Origin: Acanthococcus lagerstroemiae
Taxonomy: Eukaryota; Arthropoda; Insecta; Hemiptera; Eriococcidae
Direction: 5' to 3'
Assembly: GCA_031841125.1 (NCBI GenBank)
Contig: CM063112.1
Coordinates: 29,352,603-29,416,602, forward strand
Length of the DNA: 64,000 bases
Positions 1-12,762 of this stretch are shown here, one piece after another (positions within the stretch are counted from its first letter, which is position 1; each line of letters begins with the position of its first letter). The notes under the pieces are model-generated. The model had not been told where the DNA came from and made no database searches. It saw only the letters and a list, made by a program, of their open reading frames with translations. Position numbers and translations under genes: made by a program.

Positions 1-325
1 GGTGACTCAGATGACCTCTTTTCAAAATAGATGATTCTAAATGACTTAGATGGCCTATTTTTAAAATAGATGACTTTAGGTGACCTTTTTTCAAAATAGA
101 TGACTTGGATGACCTCTTTCCAAAGTAGATGGCTTCGGATGACTTAGATGACCTATTTTCCAAGTACATAACCTTATACATAGATGACCTCTTTTCAAAA
201 TAGATAATTTTCAATAACTTAGGATGACTTAGATGACTTCTTTTCAAAATAGGCAACCTTAAATGACTTGCATAAACTATTTTCAAAATAGATAACTTAG
301 ATGACTGGTGGACACCCTGACACCC
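1..325. repeat. Degenerate minisatellite ending in a CAGGGTG-type terminus
   Basis: Units built on AGATGACCTCTTTTCAAAAT and ATGACTTAGATGACC repeat about every 30-65 bp from the window edge to about 300. They are followed by GGTGGACACCCTGA, the end of the CAGGGTGTCTAC miniature-element family seen elsewhere in the window. The tandem array therefore looks like an expansion inside one such element, whose other end lies outside the window. Confidence 0.75.
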
Positions 326-3115
326 TCATTCATCTAATTCCGCAAACTTAGCACGATTTTGTTCGCAAAACAAAGTAATATTTCTTTTGAATATTAAAAT
401 ATGGTTCATTTCAACATGCACATATTATGTATGAAGAATAGAGTTTTAGGCGCCTATCCGAGAGGCATGGAACACAGGGAGGCTCTCTTAAACATTTTGG
501 TTAATTGGCTAAATCATTACTCGGGAGGATGAGTTGGAGAAAATCGTAGGCACCCGGGAGGTAACACGAGGAAGCTTCCTCGCATTTCAGATAGCAAAAT
601 CGCAGTCAGCGAGGGAAGTTGGAAAAAATTGAAGTATCAGTGGATTAAACTGCAAGAAAGAAGACTCTTTCTTTTTGTTAATACCGGAAACTATTTACCA
701 TGATTTCAGTATTTTTCTAGAGGACAAAATATTAACCGTGACATAATCACTTCGGTCCCCTGTTGGCTTGAATCAGCTCGATCAATTCCGCATTTCCCAA
801 TAAGAATTAAAATTTACATTATTACACAATACTGTACTTAAAATAAGTTGGAATATGTGATGTCTTTTTGACACCGGGGACAAGTCAAAAGGCTAGGAGA
901 CTTATGAATAACAAAACGTAGGACAAACGCAGTAGCTTACAATCGTATAAATACAATGATAAAATGAAACCATCGCAATGCATCATTTTTCTAAGTTACA
1001 CTAAAATAAATAAACAGTATTGAGAATTGGTATCTGCAACCCACGACGCCGAACAGAGACAGTAGGCAGAGGCAAGAGAGTCGCCGGAACTGTAAGCATT
1101 TATTCCAAGATTGAACGAAGAAAGTATCACACATCTTAACCATCGATCCCGACACAGTGTTAATTCTCAACACATCGAAGTCTCGAATCACAATATAAAC
1201 AAGACACTGACAGTGCGAAGAAAAAGTTAACCACACAAAACGCTTTACTAACGTTGCCTCAAAACGAGAACCTTGACATAAGAGCATAAACCTACTCGCA
1301 CGCAGTAGAAAAACACTTCAACATACAGAAAACTTGTCTAATGCATGGTAAAGCTACTAACAGAAGTTCAGCGCATGCACAAGACAAAAAAGAAACAGTC
1401 ATAAAACAGTATACAGAAGTAAATATAGTCTCAGGGTTTCATCAGTCACGAAAGATCGAGCAATTGAAGTAAATTTACAGTCTCAGTGTGCTAAATTTTC
1501 TAGTAATTCCGAAAAGGGCGAAACCTCATAGAATTTACGGGTCGATAAAATTCTCAGCTTGTACTTCCGACCAAAAATCCCGCCGACCCGAATATCGTGA
1601 ACACGAAGACCGAATCCAATCTCAAAACACGCCAGATCCAGATTAAGAAATGTCATGGAGTATGAGGTGCTCATGCGAACACGTAAAATGATAGGCAAAT
1701 TATTCCGCAAAAGATAAAAAATTTATTTTACACAGACTCGTCTGCAATAATCAAATAGAAAAAAACAAAATACATCACACGCAACACTAAGTAACAAATC
1801 CGAGTACTCCATGATGTTAAGAATGTAAACAAACATACAGTTAACGGGAAACACACAACGCGACTAAGATGTCCGATGCTAATAACTAATCGAAAATACA
1901 CGAATACACAAAATAAAAATAAATAATAAAAAAAAAGAAGGTTAAAATTAGTTCCTAACTAAGATCAAAAATTAAAAACGTGTACTTACGCGCACATAAA
2001 ATACTGTTTAAACTTATTAAAAAAAATTGTAGGAGTTACTTTACAATCCGAATACAGGAAGAAGAACAAAGAAAGAAACACGTTCAGCACCGCTGAGGGA
2101 GTGAAATTGAGGAAGAAAATTGAGAAACTTACACATGAATTATCACAATATTAACAATATCTGAGCGCGTTAAGTTGATTAGCTCGATTGGTGATAACTG
2201 ACAACGCGAATTTACAGGAACAGAAAATTACTAGATACTAGTTAAGATTACGCGGTAACATCACAGGTTAAAGAAGAAAAAAAAAAATTCACCGATTAAG
2301 TAAATAATATTATAAAATGAAAAAACGAATAAATGCGGCCCACTGACGGGCACCGAATTAACGAGGAAAGTATCCGGCACCGGATACGACACGAAAAATG
2401 CAGATCGTTTCAGAAATAAGGATACGCGAGTACAGAGACTCAATTACATGAAACCTAAAACGGTCAACACGGAATGAATGGGTTCGGCGACCTCTGTTTC
2501 ACTACAGCAATAGTAAACGTTGATCGAATAATTCCAATCAGAAGGTCCACCTCATTGAAAACAAGAAAATTTCGATCGATCGTTTGAAACAATAGTCAGC
2601 GTACCATAGTCCAGTCAATAAAAAATCTGCAGAAAAAAAGAAGAAAAAAATGGAAAAGAAGTGGAAGCTGAGAAGCGACTGTTTTCCACTGCCAGTGAAA
2701 GGGAGCTAGAGGATTGGAGATCATAAAATCACTACTATTCTATGTCAGTTTTTCCGGTTAATGAAATAATGCCATCCATAAGTCTCGTGATACCAGTAAT
2801 CGAGGTACATTTTCAAAGTCCACAAGAAACACTACAGGGGTTACTCTGAGAAAAAGTCTACAACTCAGTTATTGTGTGCTACAGTAGCTCGTCCTGTAAC
2901 CTCCATCAGTTCGAATGAACAAGACAGATCAGAAAGATTGGTACTGTGCGTGTGCACGTCGTGCATAGCATACTCAACATCGTGAAACACGTGGCTAATA
3001 AGCGAACTGCGGCTGCACACTCTTCGGCACAGAGAAGGAAAACTCTAATGCAACAAACGGCGGGGAAAGCAACGGCAAACTACCCCAATTAATCCTGCCC
3101 AGGAAAAACGCACAT
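326..3115. other. AT-rich sequence with no supported gene
   Basis: Only short open frames without recognisable domains. Scattered A-runs, for example at 1926-1940 and 2274-2288. No TIR, tRNA or splice-framed exon series was found. Confidence 0.5.
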
Positions 3116-3345
3116 CAGCAGCATTTCTACTGGATTTGGGAACCAAAATATCAGGACTTTTCATGACTACTACCGGGGATATAAAAAGGAAGTGGAAATA
3201 GGGGGTGGACAAACTTGGCGTTTTGCACCTCATCGGGGGCTCAATACTGAGCGCGCTAAACTTCGATAATGAATATTCATTCAATATTTTTCTCTCAGAT
3301 GAATAAAACCTTTTTTTTTTTTTTTTTAATAATGGAAACATTGTA
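3116..3345. mobile_element. Truncated copy of the TCTACTGG-family miniature element
   Basis: About 80 percent similar to the full copy at 6569-6839: both contain CTACTGGATTTGGGAA, a Gly-rich/T-rich middle, CTCAATACTGAGCGCGCTAA and AATGAATATTCATTCAATAT. Here both termini are eroded. Confidence 0.75.
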
Positions 3346-3361
3346 AACTAGGATCCCACGA

Positions 3362-3480
3362 CACTTTCTCTAACGTCAAATTTCTCTATTACCATTTTTT
3401 CTAAAACAATTTCTTCTAAATCAAATTTCTCTAACGCATTTTCTCTAACGACATTTTTTCTAATGACACATTTTACTAAA
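3362..3480. repeat. Short-period degenerate TTTCTCTAACG repeat
   Basis: Seven or so variants of TTTCTCTAACGNCATTTTT, about 16-18 bp each, in direct orientation. On the minus strand the period gives a pseudo-repetitive peptide (LEKF, LEKM, IEKF) with no other support as a gene. Confidence 0.55.
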
Positions 3481-3639
3481 TTAAATTCCTCAAATGTACT
3501 TTTCCGCGAATGTTTATTTTCCGGATGTTTACATCTAGCACGAACGCGCCAAGGAAACAACTCGGGTGTCGCCCTCATTTTTCATTTTTACATTGCCTAG
3601 AAGAGGGAACTGAATTTTAGTTTTTTCACTTTGTACTCG

Positions 3640-4240
3640 TTTCCGCTTTGGTCATTGCGTATAACATGTGTTTTTGACTTTGTCTCTAGATCTGATGTTG
3701 AGGATGCTTCTTACCATTTTGTTTTGAGTCACTTGTAATCTGTTTGGTTTGGATTTAGTCTGGGCCCAAGTCTGGGCTCCGTACGTTAAGCAGGGAACCA
3801 CACAGCTATCAAAGATTTTGATCTTTGTAGTCCCATTTTACTTTTAAAAATGTATTTGAGAGCCCAACAGCTGTTCCACCCGTTTTTTTTATACGCTTAC
3901 TTATCTCAGCATCAAATTTATTGTCAACTGTCATAGTTTGACCCAAATAATTGAGTTTGTCCACTTTTTCAATTTCAATGTCGTCTAAACTTAATTTTGC
4001 ATTTTCATTTGTTGATAGAAAATTTGTTTAGCTGAGGTTAATTGTCAATCCTACTTTTCGGCATTTCTGCTTTAGTTCTGATGCCATCTCCCCAACTCTT
4101 CCGCGCTTTTACATAAGATTGTTAAGATATTTCATCAATTTTAATTACTTTGTTGTCCCAATCTAGGCCGTGAAAGGCATGTTCTAACAACGGGTTAAAA
4201 AGATTTGGTGAGAGGGGGTCCCCTTGTCTGACGCCATACG
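3640..4240 (-). pseudogene. RTE-like LINE reverse transcriptase remnant
   Basis: The minus strand reads YGVRQGDPLSPNLFNPLLEH, which is the QGDxLSPxLF motif of a reverse transcriptase, then AFHGLDWDNKVIKI. Further 3' it reads VPCLTYGAQTWAQTK, VTQNKMVRSILNI and RSRDKVKNT, matching the distal RT region of RTE-clade elements. The FADD-containing part between them is scrambled or deleted and several stops interrupt the frame. Confidence 0.85.
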
Positions 4241-5785
4241 TTAAAATGGATAAAGAAGGTAGGAAATTCGCAGTACAGAGCTCTGATTATAGGTCTGCAC
4301 AATTCGTCCACCTCTTTTCTGTTGATGTCGAAATGCTCTTGTCGTTCCCTTGTGGAATTGGACCGTGCTGAAGCTGAAGAGAGAGTGTTGGACAGCTACC
4401 TTTGTCTTGAATGATGAATATGTCACGGAGGCTTCTGACGAGAGTAATTCTAAATTTTCCCTTCCCATCCCAACACTATTTCAGCTATGAATGTCATAAT
4501 TGTTCAAAATATATCGTGAATCAAATCTACATGTTAAATGTGTAGTAGGGGAGACTCGCGCACCATGAGACCAAAAATCGAGTTTTGTCTCCGGCGCCCG
4601 GACCAATTAAGCTAGGACGGTGCAACTCCGGCACCAGATACTTTGGTTTTTTCTTTTAAAAAAATGGGGCCTTTTTATACCCACTCCCATTTCATGCCTT
4701 ATCACAATCTTGATTTTAAAAAAACAAAACCTTTTTCGTCCTATGGTTACCCAACTTAACATGTACCACAGGGAATGGAATTAGTACCACGGAACATACG
4801 AAAAAAGCCGCGTAAAATCGCAGAACAAAATTTATTTCTTTCGGAGAAAAATATAAAGACCAATAAATTATGGACGTTTTGAAAAAATTTTTGGAATTTC
4901 GGGAACGATAGATATCCATAACGCATAAAGTAATGTTACAGCTGCAATAATATCTTCGCGTTTGACATCCATCCTATCGACAACATTCGGGCAAAACTTG
5001 AATTACACAATTTTTTTTTTAACTAAACTGTGAAGAAATATGTAGGAAAGTTGAATATTCACTACTGAAACATCCCAATGACAATCTAATTGATACACAA
5101 ACTAAAACTTTAAATCAAAGTTTATTAACTTCAAACGTATTCGCCATTTTTGAAAAGCAAAAAATTTTAATTTTTCTTCTTTTAAATACAATACAATGAA
5201 AAGTTGGTTTCGGATGAATGTGAGTAGTGATTTCTTGGTGATACAATTCAGCATTTCAACGGGTATATTTTAGGTGCGCCTTAAGAAAAAATGTTGAATA
5301 TTTACATCTCAAGAACTACCTGCTGCACATTGTACTTTCTTACCAGTAATTGCAAAGAGTTGTTTTACAAATGATCATTTCCCAATGAAAAAGATTGAGT
5401 CATACAGGGCCATACAGTAATGTGATGGGTCCTTCGTGGAGATTCGATGGGCCATTTAATCTCTCATATAACTTTATTGGATTACTAATAAAATAACTTT
5501 GTTTCTGAATGCTGGTCTTTAGGCCTCGAAAAACTGATGCGCCGGTATTATTGTCTATCTCCAAAGAATGTGATTTTATTTCAAAGAATTTGAGCATATT
5601 TTCTCAGTTTTCAAAGAATTTTGATAATGAATGAGAGATCAGTGTCATCTAAAAGGTGTTGTCTACAAAATATGGCAATTGCGGCTCTCTTATGGACTGC
5701 GAGCAACGAGCAAAGCGAATAGCAAGTTTTTAATGAACGAGATAAAATGGTCAACTAAAGTCACCAAATTTCACATTTAAATCTA
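4241..5785. other. AT-rich sequence with no supported gene
   Basis: Short unsupported open frames only. Nothing recognisable apart from poly-T and poly-A tracts. Confidence 0.45.
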
Positions 5786-5956
5786 GTTAGACACCCTATT
5801 CCCCCCCCCCCACCCAAGAATTCGGAGAGACTTCATGATTTTGGGAAAGAGCAAATTAAATATACAATAGAATTCATGACTTTTTCATAACTTTCGTGGC
5901 CACTGACTTCAATTCATGACTTTTACGACTTTCACGACTGGTACACACCCTGGTAT
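5786..5956. mobile_element. CAGGGTG-family miniature element fragment
   Basis: Bounded by TTAGACACCCTATTCCCC on the left and GACTGGTACACACCCTGG on the right, with the CATGACTTTT words characteristic of the family between them. The poly-C run at 5802-5812 is internal. Confidence 0.5.
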
Positions 5957-6362
5957 TATGAAGACAAAAACCGTTCTCGTATTATTTGAACGATATAACA
6001 AGGGGAATCCGGACCTCTTACTACAGGAAGGATACTTCGCATATCACGGACCCTGAGTCTCGTCTTTTTTTTTTGGGTAGGATTCCGATGAAGTCAACCT
6101 TATCTCGGTCAGGAAGTGATATTATTCATTTAACTGTCAAAAAACTAGCACGATAACTGGCTACGATGTACAATATCAACCGTGATACAAGGAAACCGAA
6201 AAAGATAAAAGAGAAATCCAGACCCTCTCCTATCGGATGGATACTTCGCATATCACGGTCCTCGAGTCTCGGCCTGTCAAAAAACGAATACGATAATTGG
6301 CTACGAAACCGAGAAGATTTCTCGCTTCTTTCTCTCATGTTGTTAGAACGAGAAATCTGCCT

Positions 6363-6428
6363 GCCATGAGAAACCTCCTTTACTGTCTTGAAGACGGTAA
6401 GGGGGTTTTCTCATGACAGGTCACAAAA
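6363..6428. repeat. Hairpin element copy (CATGAGAAA...TTTCTCATG)
   Basis: An imperfect palindrome: CCATGAGAAACCTCC with ACTGTCTT pairs with AAGACGGTAAGGGGGTTTTC and TCATGACAGG. Related to the fuller copy at 54519-54628 in the TMEM145 intron. Confidence 0.7.
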
Positions 6429-6568
6429 ATGTTCTCAATCAATCGAACCATACAACAAGAAAAATCCAGATTTTTTTCTATTTCTCTTGTAGAATTCTAA
6501 TACGAAGTCGAAGTTATCTCACATAGGCAGGGAGATGTTAATCAGATGTAGAACTCGGAACTAGCACA

Positions 6569-6839
6569 AGGTGTCTACTGGATTTGGGAAACAAAATATC
6601 ATGACTTTTCATGACATTTTTTCATGACTATCACGGGGATACAAAAAGAAAAGGCAAACTCGGCGCTTCGCGCCTCACCGGGAGCTCAATACTGAGCGCG
6701 CTAAACTTTCATAATGAATATTCATTCAATATTTTTTTCTCATTAAATGAATAAAACTAATTTTTTTTTGGTAATGGAAATACTATGAACTATAATATGA
6801 TGAAATATCACATGACTTTTCAGACCAGTAGACACCCTG
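6569..6839. mobile_element. hAT-like miniature element, TIR GGTGTCTACTGG, short target duplication
   Basis: Left end AGGTGTCTACTGG and right end CCAGTAGACACCCTG are inverted copies. TAGCACA flanks both sides (6562-6568 and 6840-6846), a 7-8 bp target duplication. No coding capacity. Several fragments of the same family lie elsewhere in the window (1-325, 3116, 5786, 11871, 12763). Confidence 0.8.
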
Positions 6840-7639
6840 TAGCACAGTAACAGGCCACCAGTGTTGTCAGATATCAACAAAACAAATTGAAGAAATGACT
6901 ATTGAATTTTCAAAATATTGCCATACGACAATACCTTAAAACCGTTCAAGATCGTTTTGTGAATGACAACAAAAAAATGAATCTAATGACAAGAAAACGA
7001 AATGATAAAAACAAGTTACGAAATTTCATCAACAATCAAATTAAGAACTACGCTAACGACATAATAATTGCTCAGAGCTCATGCTTAGCGATATTAACAC
7101 TGATAATCGACTTTGCCAAGACGAAGCAAAAACCATGAAAAATTGACAGAACTTTGAAGACGACAAAACTGATGACTAACAAAAAAGATGAAATGCTCGT
7201 CTGGCAAAATGACAACAATAATTTTGTCTAACAACACTGCTAACTACATCACACTTGATACAATGAAACAAGAATATTTCTTCCGAATATATTTCTTGTG
7301 TTGTTGGGACACAAAACGTTACACTCACTCACACACACACATACACAACCTCCCACCTCCTCCATCCCTCTGCACTTAACATACTTAGCATTTCCAGCAT
7401 TTTATGTTGAGTACACTGTTATTTGCTTTTTGACGCCTGTTTGTTTTTTGCTGAATAGCGTCCATCTACTCCGATTTGTGAGCCCTATTCGTTAATGCTC
7501 ATACAGAATTCCAATACAAAGTCATTTTATCTCCTTTCAGCGGTAAGATGACGATCAGATGGCAAGATCTCGGGAACTAGCACAATAATTGGCTACAATA
7601 TCAGATGTGATGAATATTTCTATTGTAGATTATGAGACT

Positions 7640-8417
7640 CACAGTATTTTGGCATTTCTCGTACGAGACGTCTTGTGTTACGGCATTCAGGAAAAATTAA
7701 TTTGCCTCGCTGTCACAAGATGAGATAAAAGTAGGAAAACCGAAGTTTTGAGACGTGAGAAATACTCGATACTACTTCTAGTCGCACGCGGCAACACTAC
7801 CTAAAACCCCAGGACGATAATGCTAACTGACGGGTATCAAAATCAGTTTTAAGGCTAAAAAATTCACGAAGTACTGCTATAAACCCAAAATGAATCATAA
7901 AAACTGAAGCTCATTACAGCTTTTACACAACACGCTATCCGTTTACTTTTTCTGGCTCCAGAGTTTTTCTGTAAACTAATGATAGTGCTAATGACTAGTG
8001 TTATTAGTAGTTGATGAGTGCTTCGAACGCCTTGCAAAAACTTTTTGACATTGGTATGAACTGAAACTCTTACGTAAATTACAGGTAAAATTTTACCCTG
8101 CTTCAGAATCGGACTAAAACAGTTCAATGACTAAGAACTTTGACACATAATATTTGTTCATAGCATGGCACCATTTTTTTTGGGGGGGGGAGGGCGGAGG
8201 GGATTCTGACTTTGAAACAAGGACCACACAGGTGTACTGGGGTAATTATTGACTGTATTAAAGCTTCCCAATCGTTGAAATAGCGAAAATCATCTCGCAT
8301 TGCGATTTCCTGCTGTGTCTTTCCTTTTCTACTTCTGTTTACTTGACCTTATTTACAATCATATTTAACCTTCTCACACAAGAAGCGACTCAGAGAACTG
8401 GCAGATTATTCTGTATA
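7640..8417. other. No supported gene
   Basis: Unsupported short frames. A G-run at 8180-8188 is the only distinctive feature. Confidence 0.45.
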
Positions 8418-8771
8418 CCTGTGGTCACTATTTTCGGCGAATTTTTTTTCCTTGACTTTTCCAAAGACAAATTTTCTCCATAGAATAATAAAAAATATGT
8501 ATTATACTGATAAGAACCCCTCCTTACTTAAGATATGAGATTAACTTTTTTTTAATACAGTAAACTTGTTATTTTTTTTTCTTCTCCTTTTGAACGTAGG
8601 GAGCGTCACGCGAAACGCATTTTGCATCAGGATTTTCAACTTCATTTAGCAGTTTTGTTCTTTCTTAAAAAATTCCCTGACTTTACTGAAATTTTCAAAA
8701 TTCCCTGACTTTTCCATGATGGACTAAATTCCCAGACTTTTCCCTGTTTTCCCGAAAGTGGCTACCCTAAA
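8418..8771. mobile_element. Miniature element with TTCCCTGACTTT internal repeats
   Basis: Left end TGTGGTCACTATTTTCGG and right end CCCGAAAGTGGCTACCCT are inverted-repeat-like. The right third repeats CCCTGACTTTTCC-type words (8670-8750), typical of the AAAGTC(A)GGGAA hAT-like family also present at 44.5 and 47.0 kb. Confidence 0.55.
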
Positions 8772-9572
8772 AGTATTACGTAATTTCCAACCATACTGCC
8801 TACCGGACTCCATATCCTAATAGGAACTCGGCAGAAAGACAAAAAATATATTTCTTCAATTCCTATTAGGCTCTTTGAAAGAAGGAGAATTCATCTGCCT
8901 AACTGAGTGAACTCGGTCCCCGGTTTACAACTATTGAAATTGAAGAAATTATTCGTTCAAAGTTGCTAGGATGTCAGTTAAATTAGTTTATTGGAGAAAA
9001 CACAACGGAAAATTATGACTCCGGATTTTCCATTTACCTCTTCATTTAGTGGGAAAGTATTATTAAAAGACCGGGATTTTGAAGCATAATATATACCCGA
9101 AAATTCCTCCGATCAATTTCAACCAAAATTTTAGACCATAAAACTATTTTCTTGCACTTTTTAGACGTGTTTCTAAACAATTATCATTTTAATGGAAGTA
9201 TGCAGCACAATACACTTATCAGGAATAGGAAATCAGATGTACTGGGTTTCTAAAACTAGAAATGTATTAGGAGTCGTCACAGGTGTCTTAGTCGCTGCAT
9301 TCCTACTAAAATTTCAACTATTGACAAGCAGTTCATTGCTACCACCTCTCTACAGTGCATCTGTTATAATATTCATACAGAGGTCTGAAATTTTAATTTG
9401 GAACGTACACGAAATCAGCCAATACACCTCCATGCATCTCATATTGTGGAAAAATATGGTCGTCCGATAAAAATTCCTACATTCATATAAGACACTCATG
9501 ATCATTCTACACCAGTACACAGACTGACGACATTCTGGTGATGATTTGTCAAGAAAATAATGGATGTAGGTG

Positions 9573-9872
9573 CTTAGGCGCCGACTTATGGAAAATATCG
9601 GGGGTGGGGCAGAATCGGTCAGAGCGCGGCTTTTTCTTTCATTATTTTATTGAGATGCGTCTGATATTTCGGTATTATCGATTTTATATCCTTATTCGTT
9701 TTCTCTTTTATTTTTATTTTTTGTTAAATTTAAACATTGCTGATGAAATTTGTTGTACTTTTTCCATTTTTGACTTGAAAATATTGAGGGGGCGTCGCCC
9801 CTCCAAAGTTTTTACTGGAGAGGCGAAGCCCCCCCCCCAAAAAAAAAAAAATTGCCAAGTCGGCGCCTATGC
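9573..9872. mobile_element. hAT-like miniature element nested in fold-back arm
   Basis: Termini TTAGGCGCCGACTT and AAGTCGGCGCCTA are inverted copies, flanked by an exact 8-bp duplication TGTAGGTG (9565-9572 and 9873-9880). It interrupts the text GGATGTAGGTG(C/T)ATTTGTAATAGG, which is uninterrupted at about 10516. Contains a C-run followed by an A-run near the right end. Confidence 0.88.
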
Positions 9873-10178
9873 TGTAGGTGTATTTGTAATAGGACGCAAT
9901 TACTAATGCTTATTGAAATATCCGTCTTACTCTCACGATGCAGAATACTATTTCCTGGTTTCCTACTAAAATTTGCTCCACATTTGTAATCTTCGCAGAT
10001 CACTGAAAATGTGAAAAGGCTGGATGTGTCTTGGTTTACAGAAATTAAATCAGTTAGAAAATTTTGCAGGAGAATTTCGGCGCCTTCGTGTGATGGGAAT
10101 TTCCATTTTCTGCAGGTTTTCCAATACTAAAATTGGGCATTGCTCATGGTCGTCTGATTGAAATCCCAACAAATATAT

Positions 10179-10431
10179 CGAGTGTATCATGCACACTTGA
10201 CCTAAGTGACAAAAAACTCCCCCCCCCCCCAGGAGAGCGATTTGAAGATTATAAATAACATTGTGTTATATACGTGGCTCAAATGGTTTACGCCATCTAG
10301 CGGACTAAAAAAGAAAGTAATTCGTTATTTGCGAGTGTAGCTTGATAGAGGGCATTGAGATCTATAAGAATATGTATTTAACTCATTTTTCGTCAAAATG
10401 TCACTCAGGTTAAGTGTGTATGAGACACTCG
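10179..10431. mobile_element. Miniature inverted-repeat element nested in fold-back arm
   Basis: About 31-bp terminal inverted repeats, CGAGTGTATCATGCACACTT and complement of AAGTGTGTATGAGACACTCG, flanked by ATATAT on both sides (10173-10178, 10432-10437). The internal poly-C run is at 10219-10230. The opposite arm lacks it, which dates it after the fold-back formed. Confidence 0.85.
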
Positions 10432-11759
10432 ATATATGTATCAGATACTCCGTGAACATTCTGTGTACGTATTCAGAATAATCGCATCCTGGTACTGATT
10501 TGTAGGGAAAATAAAGGATTTAGGTGCATTTGTAATAGGAAATTATCTCTTACAAGAGGTTATTTCCTAACAACTACAAATGCACTTTGATGCATTATTT
10601 TCTTGACAAGTCGTTACCGGGATATAATGATTTTCACTACTGATACAGAATATTTATAGAGTATCTGATATATTTGTAGGGATTTCAATCAGACGACCAT
10701 GAGCAGTGCACAATCTCAATACTACAAAATCCTAAGAGACTAGAAATTTTCACAACAAGAAGACGCCAAAATCATACTGCAAATTTTTCTAGTTGATTAA
10801 ATTTCTACAACCAAGACACGTCCAGCATTTTCTCCTAACTAGTGACTCAAGAAGATTGAAGATGGGGAGCAAATTTCAGTAGGAAACCAGGTAGTAGTAG
10901 TCGCATTCTGAGAGTCGGACGGAAATTTCGATGAGCATCAGTAATCATGTCCTACTACAAATACACCTATACCCATTATTTTCTTCACAAATCATTGGCA
11001 GAATATCATCAGTCTGAGTACTGGTGCAGAATGATCACTTAGTATCTCATTTAGCATAGAAACTTTTATCGGACGACCATATTCTGTTCACAGTATGAGA
11101 TGCATGGAGGTACAACGGCTAATTTTATTTCCGTTCGAAATTAAAATTTCAAACCTCTACATGAATATTTTAATAGATATTCTGTTCCACAGTATAAGAT
11201 ACATGGAAACACATTGGCTGATTTCACGTTCATTCAAAATTAAAATTTCAAACCTCTGTATGAATATTTAGCAGATGCATCATAAAGGGGTGGTGGCAAT
11301 AAACTGCTCCATAACAGTTGAAATTTCTAGCAGGAATACAGTGATTAAGACACTGTGACGACTCCTAATGTGGGTTGTCAAATCTCGGATAAAACCCTGT
11401 ACAATCTAGTCTTCATCGAGAAAATAATATTCTAGGATCTGAGAAAAACCAGTGTGTCAAACAAAATCGAATTTTGAAAATAAATTAACTTTAAATGACC
11501 ACCCCCCTCCAATTTGCCATGAATACCATGAATGCGGTAAATGGTAAATGCCAAAATACGCGAAATATGCAAAATGAAGTGCTACTCATTTGACTCAGAA
11601 TTCTGTGATTCGTGAAAATCGTTTGAAACTTCCAAAATATACGTCATAGATCAAAATATGAATTCGCATAAAAATTGCAGCCCTGGTCATCATAACAGAA
11701 TTTTCCAATTCTAAATTCTTTGTTCTCTCTATCAAGGTATAATTTGCTACTCCTAATTT

Positions 11760-11842
11760 TTATATTTTTAAATGACCATGATTGAAAATGACTGACTTTA
11801 AATGACTTAAATGACGTTAAATGACTTGAATGACCGTTAGAC
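11760..11842. repeat. AAATGACTT short repeats next to a CAGGGTG-type end
   Basis: AAATGACTGACTTTAAATGA, CTTAAATGACGTTAAATGAC and TTGAATGACCG, followed by GTTAGACACCT. The same arrangement as at 1-325: a TGACTT tandem run ending at a family terminus. Confidence 0.55.
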
Positions 11843-11870
11843 ACCTCGGAAACTGACAGTCGCAGCACAG

Positions 11871-12224
11871 GATGTCTATAAAAATTGAAAAGTAAAACAA
11901 GAAGTATTTTTTTAGGACTCTTTGCAGGACTGTAGCCGGAATATTTACCAACTTTCCCCATGTGTAATTTTTTTTGTTTCCAATTGTTTTATCCCCTTTT
12001 ACCTATCCTCCTTCTTGCTCCCCAACTTCCCCCCTCCTTGTGAATATAAATCCTGCGCTACACTTTTCAATGACCAATCATACATAGGAATCGCAAAAAA
12101 TTTATTTTTGAGTATATCTAACAAAAATGGAGGACTTTTCAATTTTTTTTTAAATTTCAGCACTTTTCAGAACTTTTAGGACCTACTTTTAAAATTCAGG
12201 ATTTTTCAGCACCCGTAGACACCC
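11871..12224. mobile_element. CAGGGTG-family miniature element
   Basis: Left end CAGGATGTCTATAAAAATTG and right end CACCCGTAGACACCCTG. GCAGCA occurs just outside both ends (imperfect duplication). Interior rich in TTTTCAGCACTTTTCAG words. Confidence 0.65.
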
Positions 12225-12762
12225 TGCAGCATTAAAAATACTCTGGTATCCACAGTAGACAACCAACTAACCAGCCGAAAGAACATACACAGACAGACAG
12301 AACCTGATTCCCTCGCCCTGAGGTCCGAGGCACACAGATGGTCGGCACTGGGACAATACGTCTCGCTTCTCCAAAGAAAATGTGCAAGGTCCAAAACAGA
12401 TAACAAAAACGATAGTAAAACAAGTATATAGCCAATACGATTTGACAGACAGACCAACAAACAAAAACTCCAGAATCCGGGGCCCAAAAATTGAATGGCT
12501 CAACTGCTTCACGTTTTGATAACATAAGCAAGGCATCGAGGGACAAGTCTCCGCTGCCTTCTCCAAAATAAGAAACCTTCCATTCTATTTATGTGTCTAT
12601 GTACATGAGACCTCTCCCGCTTTTCAATATTTAATATGTCTCAATCAGCCCCAGATCTCCAACTCTCCACGTCTAATAGATAGGTCGATGGAAGTTACAG
12701 GATAGAAATTCTCTCAAAGAAGTCACACAGGATAGGCCTTCTGTCAAAGAAGTCATATCTCA

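Larger units (their letters stand above)
5995..7625. repeat. Degenerate dispersed-tandem repeats of one unit, split by insertions
   Basis: Words such as GGATACTTCGCATATCACGG (6026 and 6238), GGAACTAGCAC(A) (about 6558 and 7572), ATAATTGGCTAC (6292 and 7586) and TTCTAATACGAAGTCGAAGT-like text recur in the same order at about 6000, 6200, 6450 and 7500. This implies three to four copies of a unit of roughly 130-200 bp, separated by a hairpin element and a miniature element. Confidence 0.6.
9264..11370. repeat. 2.1 kb fold-back element (near-palindrome)
   Basis: The left arm starts GTATTAGGAGTCGTCACAGG and the right arm ends CTGTGACGACTCCTAAT. The two arms pair for about 700-800 bp each: for example, the segment at 9360-9470 (TACACCTCCATGCATCTCAT) is the complement of 11080-11280. 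The centre is at about 10551 (GGAAATTATCTCTT / AAGAGGTTATTTCC). Two later insertions sit in the left arm. No protein-coding frame of weight. Confidence 0.9.

Noticed and set aside
3348..3578. 76-codon minus-strand frame with LEKF/LEEI repeats
   Set aside because: The peptide repeat follows from a short-period DNA repeat. No splice or start support.
12206..12566. Three overlapping minus-strand frames of 93-104 codons, Cys/Leu-rich
   Set aside because: All three frames are open at once, which points to local stop-codon poverty rather than coding. No start context, domain or splice partners.
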